The notes under the pieces were generated by a model that saw only the letters and a list, made by a program, of their open reading frames with translations, was not told where the DNA came from and did no database searches. DNA of 41,959 nucleotides from an uncultured Microbulbifer sp. (GTDB taxonomy: Bacteria; Pseudomonadota; Gammaproteobacteria; Pseudomonadales; Cellvibrionaceae): positions 1 to 41,959 of the forward strand of contig NZ_CANMKV010000039.1 of NCBI RefSeq assembly GCF_947498635.1. The letters are read 5' to 3'. A program made the translations under genes and the position numbers. Below, in pieces: positions 17,148-27,317 of this stretch. Position 1 is the stretch's first letter, and the number at the start of each line of letters is the position of its first letter.

Positions 17148-20100
17148 TTATGCGCTAGCTTGCCAGCTGGAAGCAATTGCAGTGTTAACCTGCTCTTGTT
17201 CCTCTGAGGTCAAAGTAATTTCACCACCAGAGGGTGCTCCAAAGGATGCCATGGCTGTAACCAATTGCTCAATATCACTATTAGAGATCACGGTATCGTT
17301 AGTTCGTACGTTATCTAATTGGTTTGAAGTATTAGCAAACCAATCTTGTACAACAACCTGATCCTGGCTACCAAGCAGATCTACAACCAAGTCATCACCT
17401 TGTTGACTAAACCACAAATCAGCTTCATCAACGCCCTCGGCAAATTGTAGCTCATCATTACCAGAAGAATTCGAGAAGTTATTTATGGTGTCAACGCCAT
17501 CACCAGCGGCAAAGTGATAGACATCATCGCCCTCTCCGCCTATTAGATAATCATTACCAGTACTACCATACAGATGGTCATCACCGGCTCCGGCATCGAC
17601 AAAGTCAGCATCTGAAGAGGCAACGATAACTTCATTTGCAGAGCTACCAGTAGTCAAGGTACCAAAACTGCGCTCATCCGGTAACCCACTATAATCAGGG
17701 GAGCCTTGAGAGTCTGGATTGCTAATACCGAAAACCCCAAAGAGTTGGTCGGAAGATATTTCCTGGCCAGAGGAAAATTCGATCTTGTCGATAGCATGAT
17801 CTCCCCCCTTGAAGAAATCCTTCAGCGTAATTTGATCGCTAGAACCGCTCACTTGTAAGATCAAATTATCCCCAGATTTTAAAAAGCCACTGGCAATATC
17901 GTTAAAACCAATACCTTCAAAGCGAAGGATATCTACCCCCCCTCCGGTATTATCGATAATGTCTTGACCATCTCCGGCACTGAATAGGTAAACATCATCT
18001 CCACGGCCACCAACTAGCAGGTCATTGCCAGTTCCACCAGATAGTTGATCTGAACCATTCCCCCCCTCTAGCTGATCATTCCCAGCATCGCCATTGAGCT
18101 GGTCATCGCCATTAAAACCACGGATTAAATCAACATTACCAGTCCCATCTAAGGAACTATCATTTCCGGAGCTACCATCAATAATCTGGTCAAAGGCGTC
18201 CTGAGGCGTTGGTATCGCCATCCCAAAGGCACCAAAAATATCACTCGTAGTCAATTGGCCGCCGGTTTCAAATTCAATGGTTTCAACTAGGTTATCCCCT
18301 CCCAAGAAGAAATTCTTAAGTGTAATCTGATCCGGCCCGCCGTTAACTTGTAAAACCAAGTCATCACCCGAACCTACTAAACCTGAAGCGACATCATTCC
18401 AAGTAATGCCTCCCGAGAAGCGCAAAGTATCAACGCCTCCCAGTTCTTCAAGGACATCCTGCCCACCAGTGAAGATATAAACATCATCCCCTTCACCACC
18501 ACGGAGAACATCATTTCCTGCACCACCGGTAAGCGTGTCATCACCGGATCCAGCTACAAGTATCTCATCCCCGCTAGTACCGGTAAGCACATCATTACCA
18601 CCTAACCCGGGTTGGGGTACAGGATCCGTGCTGCCATCACCAGAGCCAGTATCGCCCTCACCTGGATCGGTATTACCATTTCCTGTGCCAGGGTCAGTGC
18701 CTTGGTCACCATCTTCATTACCTGTATCGGCGGGCAATGCCGTTAACATGGAGTCAATATCTGCGGCACTTATTGAGAAGCCACCATCTGTTGGCTGAAC
18801 AAAATTGATAGCATAATCCCCTCCCAGGAAGTGATTGGTTACTCGCACTTGTTGCTGCAAGTCTTCGTCAATCAATATCACCAGATCATCGCCATCACGG
18901 TGGTAACTCAGGCGTGATCTCTCAAGTCCATCAAGGAAGAAGATACCATCAGCACCACCACCACTATTGTCGATGGTATTCACCCCGGGAACATCCTTAA
19001 AGTAATAGTGATCATCACCTGCTCCACCAGCCAGCTGGTCATTTCCGTCCTCGCCGACGAGAACGTCATTACCAGCACCACCAATGATTACGTCATCACC
19101 GCTACCGGAGTAACTGCCATTACCACCATATAATTGGTCAGCACCTTCACCACCTTCGATCTGGTCGTTACCTCCCGCACCAAAGATAATGTCGTCACCA
19201 TCAAGCCCCTGAATAAGGTCCTGATTACTGGTGCCGCCCAGTTGCTCTCCACTATTGGTACCAGTGATTACGTTGTCGAAATCACCATTTTGCTCCCCGG
19301 CCACCAACTGGTTGATACTAGTGGTATTGATCATTGAGCCACCGACTGGTTGTACCCAATCAATTGCTGCTTCGCCGCCAAGGAAATGATCCTTTACACG
19401 AACACTATCGCTACTACCATCATCGATAAGTATTAACAGGTCGTCACCATCACGGGTAAATGTCAGGCGATCTTCAGTTAGCTCATTGGCAAAGTACACA
19501 CCATCAGAACCACCGTCACTATTGTGAATAACATCATGGCCGTCACCAGCACCGAATACATACATATCATTGCCAATACCACCGGTCAGCTCATCATCGC
19601 CGGCGCCACCACTCAACTGGTCATCACCACTTCCGCCAAGCAAGGTATCTTCACCTTCTCCAGCTTCAAAGTAGTCATTATCAGCACCACCATCCAATAG
19701 ATCGTCGCCTTCACCACCAAACAAACTATCTTCACCATCCTGGCCAAATAACTGATCAGCACCTTCGCCACCTTGAAGAGAATCTCCCTCAAGGCCGCCT
19801 TCCAGATAGTCATTGCCAGCACGGCCAACCAGATTATCTACACCGTCTCCACCAAAGAGTCGATCATCACCTTCTTCACCATCCAGGTAATCATCTCCGG
19901 CTTCACCATGGAGCTCATCATTACCCGTGCGCCCCCAAACCTTATCATCACCGCCACCGGCAAAGACTTTTTCATTGAGGTCACGATAACCGGTCCAAGA
20001 GTCGACGCCATCGGTTCCCAAAGTCACCATCTGCGCTTCAAGATCCGCATCAGTAAGGACCGTTCCATCAGTAAATTCAAAGCGGTTAATCTTGAAGTGG

Positions 20101-23100
20101 TCATTTGGTTCGCGGAACCAATTGCTTATCGTGATTTCATCGGTGCCGTTAAGATGGCGAATATGCAGGTCATCTCCCTGACGAATAAATTCCAGATCAA
20201 CAGAATTAATACCTGCACCAAACTGCAATGTATCCATTGAAGGGTCAACATTACTAAAGTTTTCACCTTCACGACGTTCGATCAGGGTGTCTTTACCATC
20301 CCCAAGGTTAAACTGATAGATGTCATCCCCGAATGAGCCATACAGAGTATCGTTACCGGTCCCACCCGCAAGAGTGCTTGCCGTGCCAGACCAGGTATCA
20401 GTGTCTGCAACCAGGGTATCGTCTCCTGAACCACCTATTAATGTTGCTGCACCCAGCCCGTACAGTTCGTCGTTATCAGCACCGCCTTCCAGTAACCCTG
20501 TACCCTCGAGCTTGTCGGAGCCAGCATCGCCATAGAGCTCACCAGAGCCGTACAGTTCATCATTACCCTCTCCACCATGAAGCGCATCAGTACCGCTATC
20601 CCCATACAGGGTGTCATTGCCAGCATCACCATACAGGGTGTCATTGTCCTGGCCACCACGTAAGGTATCGTCGCCTTCTCCGCCATTCAGAGTGTCTTCA
20701 CCACTTCCGCCGGAAAGGTCGTCATTCTCGGTTCCACCGTAAAGAGTGTCGGAACCGCTATCGCCGACAAGGACATCCTCTCCGGCATCACCGTGAAGCT
20801 CATCATCTCCACTGCCGCCATAAAGGGTATCGTTATTGTCGCCGCCCTTCAGAGTGTCATCGCCAAGCTCACCATGTAGCTCATCACTACCCTGACCACC
20901 TTCAACTTGGTCATCTCCGTCACCGGCATTAACCAAATCATCACCGCCTAAGGTTTGAATCACTTCGCTTGAACTAAACCCTTGGATAGTATCAGCACTC
21001 TCAGTACCGGCTATTGCCTGGGCCATCAATGCCTCAAAGTCCCAAGTTACACCATCACTAAAATTGACGGTTTCAAAGCTGGAGCTTGCAGCAGTTAATT
21101 GTTCTCCAAGGAACTGATTACTTATGGTAATTGCATCGGAAGAACCGGGGATACTTATGACCAGATTGGCCCCTTGACGACGCACTAAAACCTCACTCGA
21201 GGCAATATCGGTGAACTCCACACGATCTGCTCCGGAGGTTTCATTAAAAGTATCGGCTCCATCACCGCGTTTAAAGCGATAAATATCATCCCCTGCGCCG
21301 CCGGAAACCTTATCGCTACCGGTATCGCCTGAGAGAATATCGTTGCCCTCGCCACCACTCAATTGGTCATCACCAGCCCCGCCTGACAAGGTGTCGTTAC
21401 CACCATTTGCTTCCAGCACATCAGCACCGTCGTTACCTTCCAGCAAATCATCGGTGCTATAGCCAATTAAGTAATCATCGCCCTCGGCACCAATAAGAGC
21501 CTTATCTAATAGCGACTCACGATTCCAAACAGTACCGTCACTAAAGTGAACTTCATCGATAGCGTTGTTGCTACTACCTTCTTCCAGGAAGAAGTTGTGC
21601 ACCAGAACCTGATCACCTGAGCCATAACCCAATAACAGGTTATTACCATCGCGAGTAACAGAAACAGATTCTGGAGATACATCTGCGGTAAACACGACTG
21701 TGTCTGTTCCACTAGTATCACTATTATCAATCTGATCTTGACCATCGCCGGTACTGAATTGATAGCGATCATTTCCTTCGCCACCAATTAACACATCGTC
21801 ACCAACACCCCCGATCAGAAGATCATCGCCTTCACCACCGATAAGACGGTCGTTACCCACGTTTCCGCTGAGTTCGTCGTCTCCATCATAACCATCAATG
21901 ATGTCATCACCGGTCAGGCCATCTACGATATTGGAGTTCACGTTGCCAAAAATGTAATCAGCATTTTCGGTACCTTCTAGCATCTTGCTATTTATTTCCT
22001 CTGCGGAAACATCCCAGGATGTTCCATGTAGAGCTTGGTGGAATCCAATTTTCCTTCCAGCAATACCACTATAATCGGGGAAATAATCGCGGATGGTAAT
22101 TTTGTCGGTTTCGCTCTGTTTGAAGAAGACATTGAGATCAAGACCATCACGGCGGAAAACCACGTCCTCAAGCTCAATATCACTGACATAAATATAAATG
22201 GTGCCGCTATCGACAATCGTGTCCTGACCATCACCGGCAGTAAAATAATATTTATCCTCACCAGCGCCGCCTTCCAGGTAGTCGTTCCCCTTACCGCCGA
22301 CTATCTCATCGTCCCCATCGTTTCCATAAAGGGAGTCATTGCCATCTTGGCCGAATAAACGGTCAACCCCACCCCCCCCATTGAGTGAGTCTTCACCAAG
22401 GCCGCCTTGCAGCTCATCCTCGCCGTCCTCACCGTGCAGCTGATCATTTCCTTCACCACCAAGCAGGATGTCGTCTCCCTCTTGGCCATAAAGTTCGTCA
22501 TTGCCATTGAGACCACTCAGTACATCATTACTGGAGAAACCATAGATGGTGTCATCCTCATTTGTAGCCTGAATGGCACGCTGCTTAAGTTCAGATAAAT
22601 CCAGAATAGAACCATCGTTAAATCGGATTTCGGTCAGCGCATAATCGCCCAAGCCATCCGCTTCAAAATAATTATCAACCGTTATTTGGTCCTGCATATT
22701 CTGATGGTAAAGCACCAGATCATCACCTGAACGGCGTATCCACAGATCATCAGAAGAAATATCTGGACCAAACTGTAGGATATTGATGTCAGAACCATCG
22801 GCTTTACGATCTGATATATAGTCCCTACCATCACCTAGGTTAAAGTAATAGGTATCACTGCCATAACCGCCATAAAGGGTATCATTACCTGTGCCACCAG
22901 TTATTGAATCATCGTCATTACCGGCTGAAACATAATCATCTCCCTCACCAGCATTTATGATGTCGTTACCATTTTCACCATAGATGTAATCTGCCCCATC
23001 GCCGCCATCAAGCGTGTCGTTTCCTATTCCACCATAGAGTTTGTCATTACCTTCACCGGCATCAATGCTGTCATTGCCATCTTGACCACGAATGGTATCG

Positions 23101-26100
23101 TTTCCGGCGAGGCCTTTTAGATCGTCATCGCTGGCATCATACCCCCAAATTTCATCAGCACCGTCTGTTGGAATTAATACTTTGTCTTTGACGGTATCAA
23201 TATCCCAAACAGTTCCATCCTTGAATTCGATAGTATTTATTGCCTGGCCAGTGGTAGCGTCTACATTAAAATAATCATCGACCCGGATTGATTGAGCACT
23301 TCCCTCAAATTGGATCAGCAGATCCCAACCTCTACGAAGTAATACAGCACTCTCTGGAAGGAGACCCGAGCCCAACATAAGGCGATCAGTATCACTGGTG
23401 GAATAACTCTCCCTTATAGTCGTTTGGCCATCTCCGGCAGAGATTTCATAAATGTCACTTCCTTCTCCACCTTGTAGATAATCATTTCCTAAACCTGCTT
23501 TAAGAACATCATCTCCATCTCCTCCAGAAATGGTGTCATCTCCTTCTCCACCATCCAGAGTATCAGCACCCTTCTCACCGTATATTTTATCGTTGCCCGC
23601 AAGGCCAACTAAGTTGTCATCAGTGGCATCATAGCCCCAGATTTCATCTGCCCCAGCAGTCGGAATTAATACCTTGGCTTTAACAGTATCTACATTCCAG
23701 ATAGTGCCATCGGTAAATTCAATGGTATCTACGGCGAGGCCGGTTAAAGCATCGGAAGCAAAGTAATCATCAATTCGAACGGACTGGTCCTGATCAGTAA
23801 ATTCAATCAATAAATCCCTGCCACGACGTAACAAAACTGTATTTTCAGGGGAAATACCATCACTGAAAATCAGGCGATCATTCTCAGAAGCACTGCTTGA
23901 TTCTCGAATAGTGTCATGGCCATCACCAGCAGCAATCCGGTATATATCGTTGCCGCTTCCTCCGCTTAGGTAGTCATTGCCAGAGCCACCTACAAGGATA
24001 TCATCCCCAGACTCACCGTATAGATTATCCGCACCCTCTCCACCGGTGATATTGTCATTACCCGTGCCGCCATTTACCCGGTCATTTCCAGCCCCACCAT
24101 CCAGGGAGTCATCACCAGCCTGCCCATACAATGCATCATTACCACCAAGGCCTTCCAGTGTATCTGCGGTAGCGTCGTATCCCCAGATCTCATCCGCGGT
24201 TTCACTTGGAACAATGACCTGCTGCTTAATAGTATCAACATTCCAGGTAGTACCATCCGCAAACTCGATACTATTCACTGCGTAGCCGCCATACCCATCG
24301 CCCACAAAGTAGCGCTGAATATTAATAACTTCACCGGTAGATTGAATTGTCAGCAAAAGGTTGGTGCCAGAGCGCGTTGCCACAACATCTGATGCTTCAA
24401 TACCGTCAGTCAAAACTAACTTGTCGTGTCGCTCAGCACTGGTATCGTAGTTATAGATAGTGGTTGAACCATCCCCTTTAGTGAAGATATAGCTATCGTT
24501 ACCCGCTCCTCCAGAGAGATAATCGCCACTACCTGTACCACCGATCAGGGTATCATTACCATCACCGCCGTAGAGGTAATCGCGCCCCTCTCCTCCCTCA
24601 AGGGTATCGTTCCCATCTTCTCCGTAGATGGAGTCATTACCGTCATTACCGTAAAGCGCATCGCTGCCAGCACGACCGAAAATTCGATCGTTGCCATCAA
24701 AGCCGACCATGACATTTTGGCCATCATCACCATAAATAGTCTCAGATGCTGAAGTACCGATATTCGAACCTATATCTAGAACTTCAAAAACAGGATTGGC
24801 AAAAGCAGGTAATAGTGCATCGAGGTCACCATATGAGGAAACAAACTGGCCAATAGATTCAGCCAGAATCGTTCGTGATGCAGGATTAATTTCTACCAAG
24901 GAAGCAATTGCCAACCACTGCAGGGTTACAGCTTCCGAATCATTCAATGAGGAGGCAATATTGCCAAGTGCTTCATCGAAAGTCTCTTTATTAATCGGCT
25001 TGACTGTCGAAAGAACATCAGTTTCTGGGTAATAAGCTAACTCTGGCATCACCTCCTCAAGCAAACCATTGGCTATTGCAAACTTAACCAATAAATTCCT
25101 GGAAAGTTCGTTGTAAGCTTGGCGATAAAAGCTACCCGTTGTTACTATCTCACCATCTTGCCGCCACTGGCCATCACCCAACTGCAGGACATCCATACCA
25201 GCATATTGTTTAATAACACCCAGTTGTTCCAAGCTGAACGCTTCACCGGCAAGTCGGAATTCCACCAATCCGGAGTCGCTATTGACGCTCAACCTGTGAT
25301 TTGGGTCAATTTCCCCAATCGCAATATCACGGGCACCTGCCCATTCAATCAGCAGTTGATCAAAATTCGCAATAAGAGACTCAGCAGTTGGAGTCTGCAA
25401 AAAATCTAAAACCGAATCCTTCAAATCACTATTCATGCTCATAGCAATATGCAGGTCAGGCATTTGGCCATAACCTTTTATATTACTGACAGCGAGTACT
25501 TCTGAATCAATATCTACATCACCGACAAATTGAGTAAAAGTTGGGTTTGAAGAGAACAATACATCTGCAGCAATGCCAGTGGTCTCGGCTGCAACGCCCT
25601 CAGAGCCATCAGACCAGGTGAAGACACCCTCACGAGCAATTTGCCCATCAGCACCCTCTTGGGCTTCTACAGCTGTATGGCTTAAGCTGATACTGACTAT
25701 TCCAATATCTGTTAAGGAAACTAGCTCCTCTGCCTGGCTAATACCATCCCCATCTTTGTCTTGCCACACCAGAAGCTCGGAGTACCGCTCATCATTAATA
25801 TCGATAATACCATCGGCATTGCTATCAAGATCACCCAACTCCTCATAACCGGTACGCTCCGGACTTCCGAAAAGTTCAGTGATATCGTTAATTTGACCAT
25901 CCAAATTTCGATCAAGTGCCAGGAAGCCATCATCACTGCTCAGCCAGGAAGTAAGCGTTGCGAAGCCATCACCATTAAGATCAAAATAGGCATTGCTTCC
26001 CGCAAGCGCGGTTAGCCCCACACCGTCTCCATTTAAGTCCAACACTAATGGGTCTCTAGGGATGGAGCTTCCTGAGCCTCCGCTGCCCTCTCCCGCCGAT

Positions 26101-27152
26101 TCGCCTGCGCCCCCTCCTTCACCGCCCTCTTCTGAACCCGGAGGAGTAAGCTCCCTTCCCAACTGTTCTTCTAGTTTCTTTTTTGCCTCCTCCCATTCAG
26201 GAGTTCCTGGCTGATAACGCTTGTCTTGTGCCTCGGTCTCTCCAGCATGCGTGATTGACCCATCAATATTAGGCATATATTCACCGAGCAAGTTTGTTGG
26301 CCAATAATTAGCACTACCGGTACCTTCACCGCCAGTACCTTCACCACCAGTAGCTTCACCGCCAGTACCTTCACCGCCTGAGCCAGTACCTTCGCCACCG
26401 GAGCCAGTACCTTCACCGCCTGAGCCAGTACCTTCGCCACCGGAGCCTGTACCTTCACCGCCTGAGCCTGTACCTTCACCGCCTGAGCCTGTACCTTCAC
26501 CGCCTGAGCCAGTACCTTCACCGCCTGAGCCAGTACCTTCACCGCCTGAGCCAGTACCTTCACCGCCTGAGCCAGTACCTTCACCGCCTGAGCCTTCGCC
26601 ACCGGAGCCTGTACCACTGCCTGTACCTGCACCATCCCCCTCATCCGAACCAGTGCCCCCAGCACCTCCGGTACCCCCAGTGCCATCATCAACCGTACCA
26701 GGGTTACCACCACCAGTATCCCCCTCTAGTCCATCTTCAATCTGCTCTCTATAAGAAGTTACTATACTTGCTATTCCAAGGCCGGCAGACGCTATTCCAA
26801 GACCAGCAATAAGAAGCGGAGACGCTGCAACACCAAAAAGTACTCCTGCACCAGCCAAAGCAAAAGCTGCCAAACCCGTGATATCACTTGCAGCACCAAG
26901 CAAGTCGGAGGTTTTTATCGGCTCTCCTTTGACAAAAGCCGAGTCCATTATTTTCCCAGTATTAACCGCTAAACTTGTGCCGGTAATGAGTGTCCCAAAA
27001 ATTGGGACTTTCTTATACATCACATCGAAGTACTTACTTTTAGCAGCATCCCCCATGAGCATCTGGGATATACCATATAAGAATCCAGCAGATGCTATAG
27101 CTGCTTCCCCCTTTTCTAAAGCTGTAGCATTCTCATCCGTTGCTTTCTGCAT
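17148..27152 (-). CDS. Giant RTX (haemolysin-type calcium-binding) protein, type I secretion substrate
   Basis: The main open frame has 3334 codons. Residues 1-140 hold alanine/glycine-rich hydrophobic stretches (LLGAASDITGLAAFALAGAG and following). Residues of about 145-290 are a Gly/Ser/Thr/Glu linker with a seven-residue repeat. Around residue 366 comes DPLVLDLNGDGVGLT and then several DxDxDG calcium loops (LDRNLDGQIND, DKDGDGISQ). From about 800 to 3220 there are roughly twelve modules. Each has RTX nonapeptides (GGxGxDxLx) followed by a block ending in IEFxDGTxW, the HCBP-related domain type. The C-terminus, rich in small and acidic residues, is the presumed secretion signal. No catalytic domain is recognised, so adhesin, bacteriocin-like or matrix roles remain open. 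The true start is probably upstream (see 27153-27316). Confidence 0.93.
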   Translation of the reverse strand: MQKATDENATALEKGEAAIASAGFLYGISQMLMGDAAKSKYFDVMYKKVPIFGTLITGTSLAVNTGKIMDSAFVKGEPIKTSDLLGAASDITGLAAFALAGAGVLFGVAASPLLIAGLGIASAGLGIASIVTSYREQIEDGLEGDTGGGNPGTVDDGTGGTGGAGGTGSDEGDGAGTGSGTGSGGEGSGGEGTGSGGEGTGSGGEGTGSGGEGTGSGGEGTGSGGEGTGSGGEGTGSGGEGTGSGGEGTGSGGEGTGSGGEGTGGEATGGEGTGGEGTGSANYWPTNLLGEYMPNIDGSITHAGETEAQDKRYQPGTPEWEEAKKKLEEQLGRELTPPGSEEGGEGGGAGESAGEGSGGSGSSIPRDPLVLDLNGDGVGLTALAGSNAYFDLNGDGFATLTSWLSSDDGFLALDRNLDGQINDITELFGSPERTGYEELGDLDSNADGIIDINDERYSELLVWQDKDGDGISQAEELVSLTDIGIVSISLSHTAVEAQEGADGQIAREGVFTWSDGSEGVAAETTGIAADVLFSSNPTFTQFVGDVDIDSEVLAVSNIKGYGQMPDLHIAMSMNSDLKDSVLDFLQTPTAESLIANFDQLLIEWAGARDIAIGEIDPNHRLSVNSDSGLVEFRLAGEAFSLEQLGVIKQYAGMDVLQLGDGQWRQDGEIVTTGSFYRQAYNELSRNLLVKFAIANGLLEEVMPELAYYPETDVLSTVKPINKETFDEALGNIASSLNDSEAVTLQWLAIASLVEINPASRTILAESIGQFVSSYGDLDALLPAFANPVFEVLDIGSNIGTSASETIYGDDGQNVMVGFDGNDRIFGRAGSDALYGNDGNDSIYGEDGNDTLEGGEGRDYLYGGDGNDTLIGGTGSGDYLSGGAGNDSYIFTKGDGSTTIYNYDTSAERHDKLVLTDGIEASDVVATRSGTNLLLTIQSTGEVINIQRYFVGDGYGGYAVNSIEFADGTTWNVDTIKQQVIVPSETADEIWGYDATADTLEGLGGNDALYGQAGDDSLDGGAGNDRVNGGTGNDNITGGEGADNLYGESGDDILVGGSGNDYLSGGSGNDIYRIAAGDGHDTIRESSSASENDRLIFSDGISPENTVLLRRGRDLLIEFTDQDQSVRIDDYFASDALTGLAVDTIEFTDGTIWNVDTVKAKVLIPTAGADEIWGYDATDDNLVGLAGNDKIYGEKGADTLDGGEGDDTISGGDGDDVLKAGLGNDYLQGGEGSDIYEISAGDGQTTIRESYSTSDTDRLMLGSGLLPESAVLLRRGWDLLIQFEGSAQSIRVDDYFNVDATTGQAINTIEFKDGTVWDIDTVKDKVLIPTDGADEIWGYDASDDDLKGLAGNDTIRGQDGNDSIDAGEGNDKLYGGIGNDTLDGGDGADYIYGENGNDIINAGEGDDYVSAGNDDDSITGGTGNDTLYGGYGSDTYYFNLGDGRDYISDRKADGSDINILQFGPDISSDDLWIRRSGDDLVLYHQNMQDQITVDNYFEADGLGDYALTEIRFNDGSILDLSELKQRAIQATNEDDTIYGFSSNDVLSGLNGNDELYGQEGDDILLGGEGNDQLHGEDGEDELQGGLGEDSLNGGGGVDRLFGQDGNDSLYGNDGDDEIVGGKGNDYLEGGAGEDKYYFTAGDGQDTIVDSGTIYIYVSDIELEDVVFRRDGLDLNVFFKQSETDKITIRDYFPDYSGIAGRKIGFHQALHGTSWDVSAEEINSKMLEGTENADYIFGNVNSNIVDGLTGDDIIDGYDGDDELSGNVGNDRLIGGEGDDLLIGGVGDDVLIGGEGNDRYQFSTGDGQDQIDNSDTSGTDTVVFTADVSPESVSVTRDGNNLLLGYGSGDQVLVHNFFLEEGSSNNAIDEVHFSDGTVWNRESLLDKALIGAEGDDYLIGYSTDDLLEGNDGADVLEANGGNDTLSGGAGDDQLSGGEGNDILSGDTGSDKVSGGAGDDIYRFKRGDGADTFNETSGADRVEFTDIASSEVLVRRQGANLVISIPGSSDAITISNQFLGEQLTAASSSFETVNFSDGVTWDFEALMAQAIAGTESADTIQGFSSSEVIQTLGGDDLVNAGDGDDQVEGGQGSDELHGELGDDTLKGGDNNDTLYGGSGDDELHGDAGEDVLVGDSGSDTLYGGTENDDLSGGSGEDTLNGGEGDDTLRGGQDNDTLYGDAGNDTLYGDSGTDALHGGEGNDELYGSGELYGDAGSDKLEGTGLLEGGADNDELYGLGAATLIGGSGDDTLVADTDTWSGTASTLAGGTGNDTLYGSFGDDIYQFNLGDGKDTLIERREGENFSNVDPSMDTLQFGAGINSVDLEFIRQGDDLHIRHLNGTDEITISNWFREPNDHFKINRFEFTDGTVLTDADLEAQMVTLGTDGVDSWTGYRDLNEKVFAGGGDDKVWGRTGNDELHGEAGDDYLDGEEGDDRLFGGDGVDNLVGRAGNDYLEGGLEGDSLQGGEGADQLFGQDGEDSLFGGEGDDLLDGGADNDYFEAGEGEDTLLGGSGDDQLSGGAGDDELTGGIGNDMYVFGAGDGHDVIHNSDGGSDGVYFANELTEDRLTFTRDGDDLLILIDDGSSDSVRVKDHFLGGEAAIDWVQPVGGSMINTTSINQLVAGEQNGDFDNVITGTNSGEQLGGTSNQDLIQGLDGDDIIFGAGGNDQIEGGEGADQLYGGNGSYSGSGDDVIIGGAGNDVLVGEDGNDQLAGGAGDDHYYFKDVPGVNTIDNSGGGADGIFFLDGLERSRLSYHRDGDDLVILIDEDLQQQVRVTNHFLGGDYAINFVQPTDGGFSISAADIDSMLTALPADTGNEDGDQGTDPGTGNGNTDPGEGDTGSGDGSTDPVPQPGLGGNDVLTGTSGDEILVAGSGDDTLTGGAGNDVLRGGEGDDVYIFTGGQDVLEELGGVDTLRFSGGITWNDVASGLVGSGDDLVLQVNGGPDQITLKNFFLGGDNLVETIEFETGGQLTTSDIFGAFGMAIPTPQDAFDQIIDGSSGNDSSLDGTGNVDLIRGFNGDDQLNGDAGNDQLEGGNGSDQLSGGTGNDLLVGGRGDDVYLFSAGDGQDIIDNTGGGVDILRFEGIGFNDIASGFLKSGDNLILQVSGSSDQITLKDFFKGGDHAIDKIEFSSGQEISSDQLFGVFGISNPDSQGSPDYSGLPDERSFGTLTTGSSANEVIVASSDADFVDAGAGDDHLYGSTGNDYLIGGEGDDVYHFAAGDGVDTINNFSNSSGNDELQFAEGVDEADLWFSQQGDDLVVDLLGSQDQVVVQDWFANTSNQLDNVRTNDTVISNSDIEQLVTAMASFGAPSGGEITLTSEEQEQVNTAIASSWQASA
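26370..26579 (-). repeat. Ten tandem 21-bp units inside the RTX gene
   Basis: Ten consecutive 21-base units, nearly identical (variants at only a few positions), encode the seven-residue repeat GSGGEGT of the linker. A partial unit follows at 26580-26594, and shorter degenerate 12-base versions lie at about 26325-26369. Multiples of 21 keep the frame, so copy number can vary without breaking the protein. Confidence 0.93.
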
Positions 27153-27316
27153 CTTTGCTAGAGAATCAAGAAACTTTGCGGATCCATCTGGTCCAGAAAT
27201 TGTGCTTTCCGCAGTCTCAGCTACATCAACAAATTCATTGAATATTTTCTGCTTTTGAGAATCATAGACCCCCCCCCTTCTAAAAGCTCAAACCATTTAT
27301 CATTTAAAGCCACCAT
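27153..27316 (-). other. Probable true 5' end of the RTX gene, interrupted by a G9 tract
   Basis: Above codon 1 of the main frame the reading frame stays open for more than 100 bases with good coding quality (DSQKQKIFNEFVDVAETAES). In another frame an ATG at 27316 follows the stop of the upstream gene by one base (TGAGATG), with GAGGG as ribosome site, and encodes MVALNDKWFELLE. The two frames meet at nine consecutive C on the plus strand (27269-27277), G9 in the mRNA sense. Seven or ten G would join them into one protein of about 3388 residues. Either this tract switches expression or its length is misread. Confidence 0.75.
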
Positions 27317-27317
27317 C

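Noticed and set aside
17500..24750. Dense periodic DNA repeats resembling a repeat array
   Set aside because: The periodicity is explained by RTX nonapeptide coding (27-base steps) inside one continuous frame. There are no unique spacers of constant size, so it is not a CRISPR array.
18535..27258. Many open frames on the plus strand and in shifted minus frames across the RTX gene
   Set aside because: They are shadows of the repetitive RTX gene: low-complexity Ser/Pro- or Met/Val-rich translations without ribosome sites or domains.
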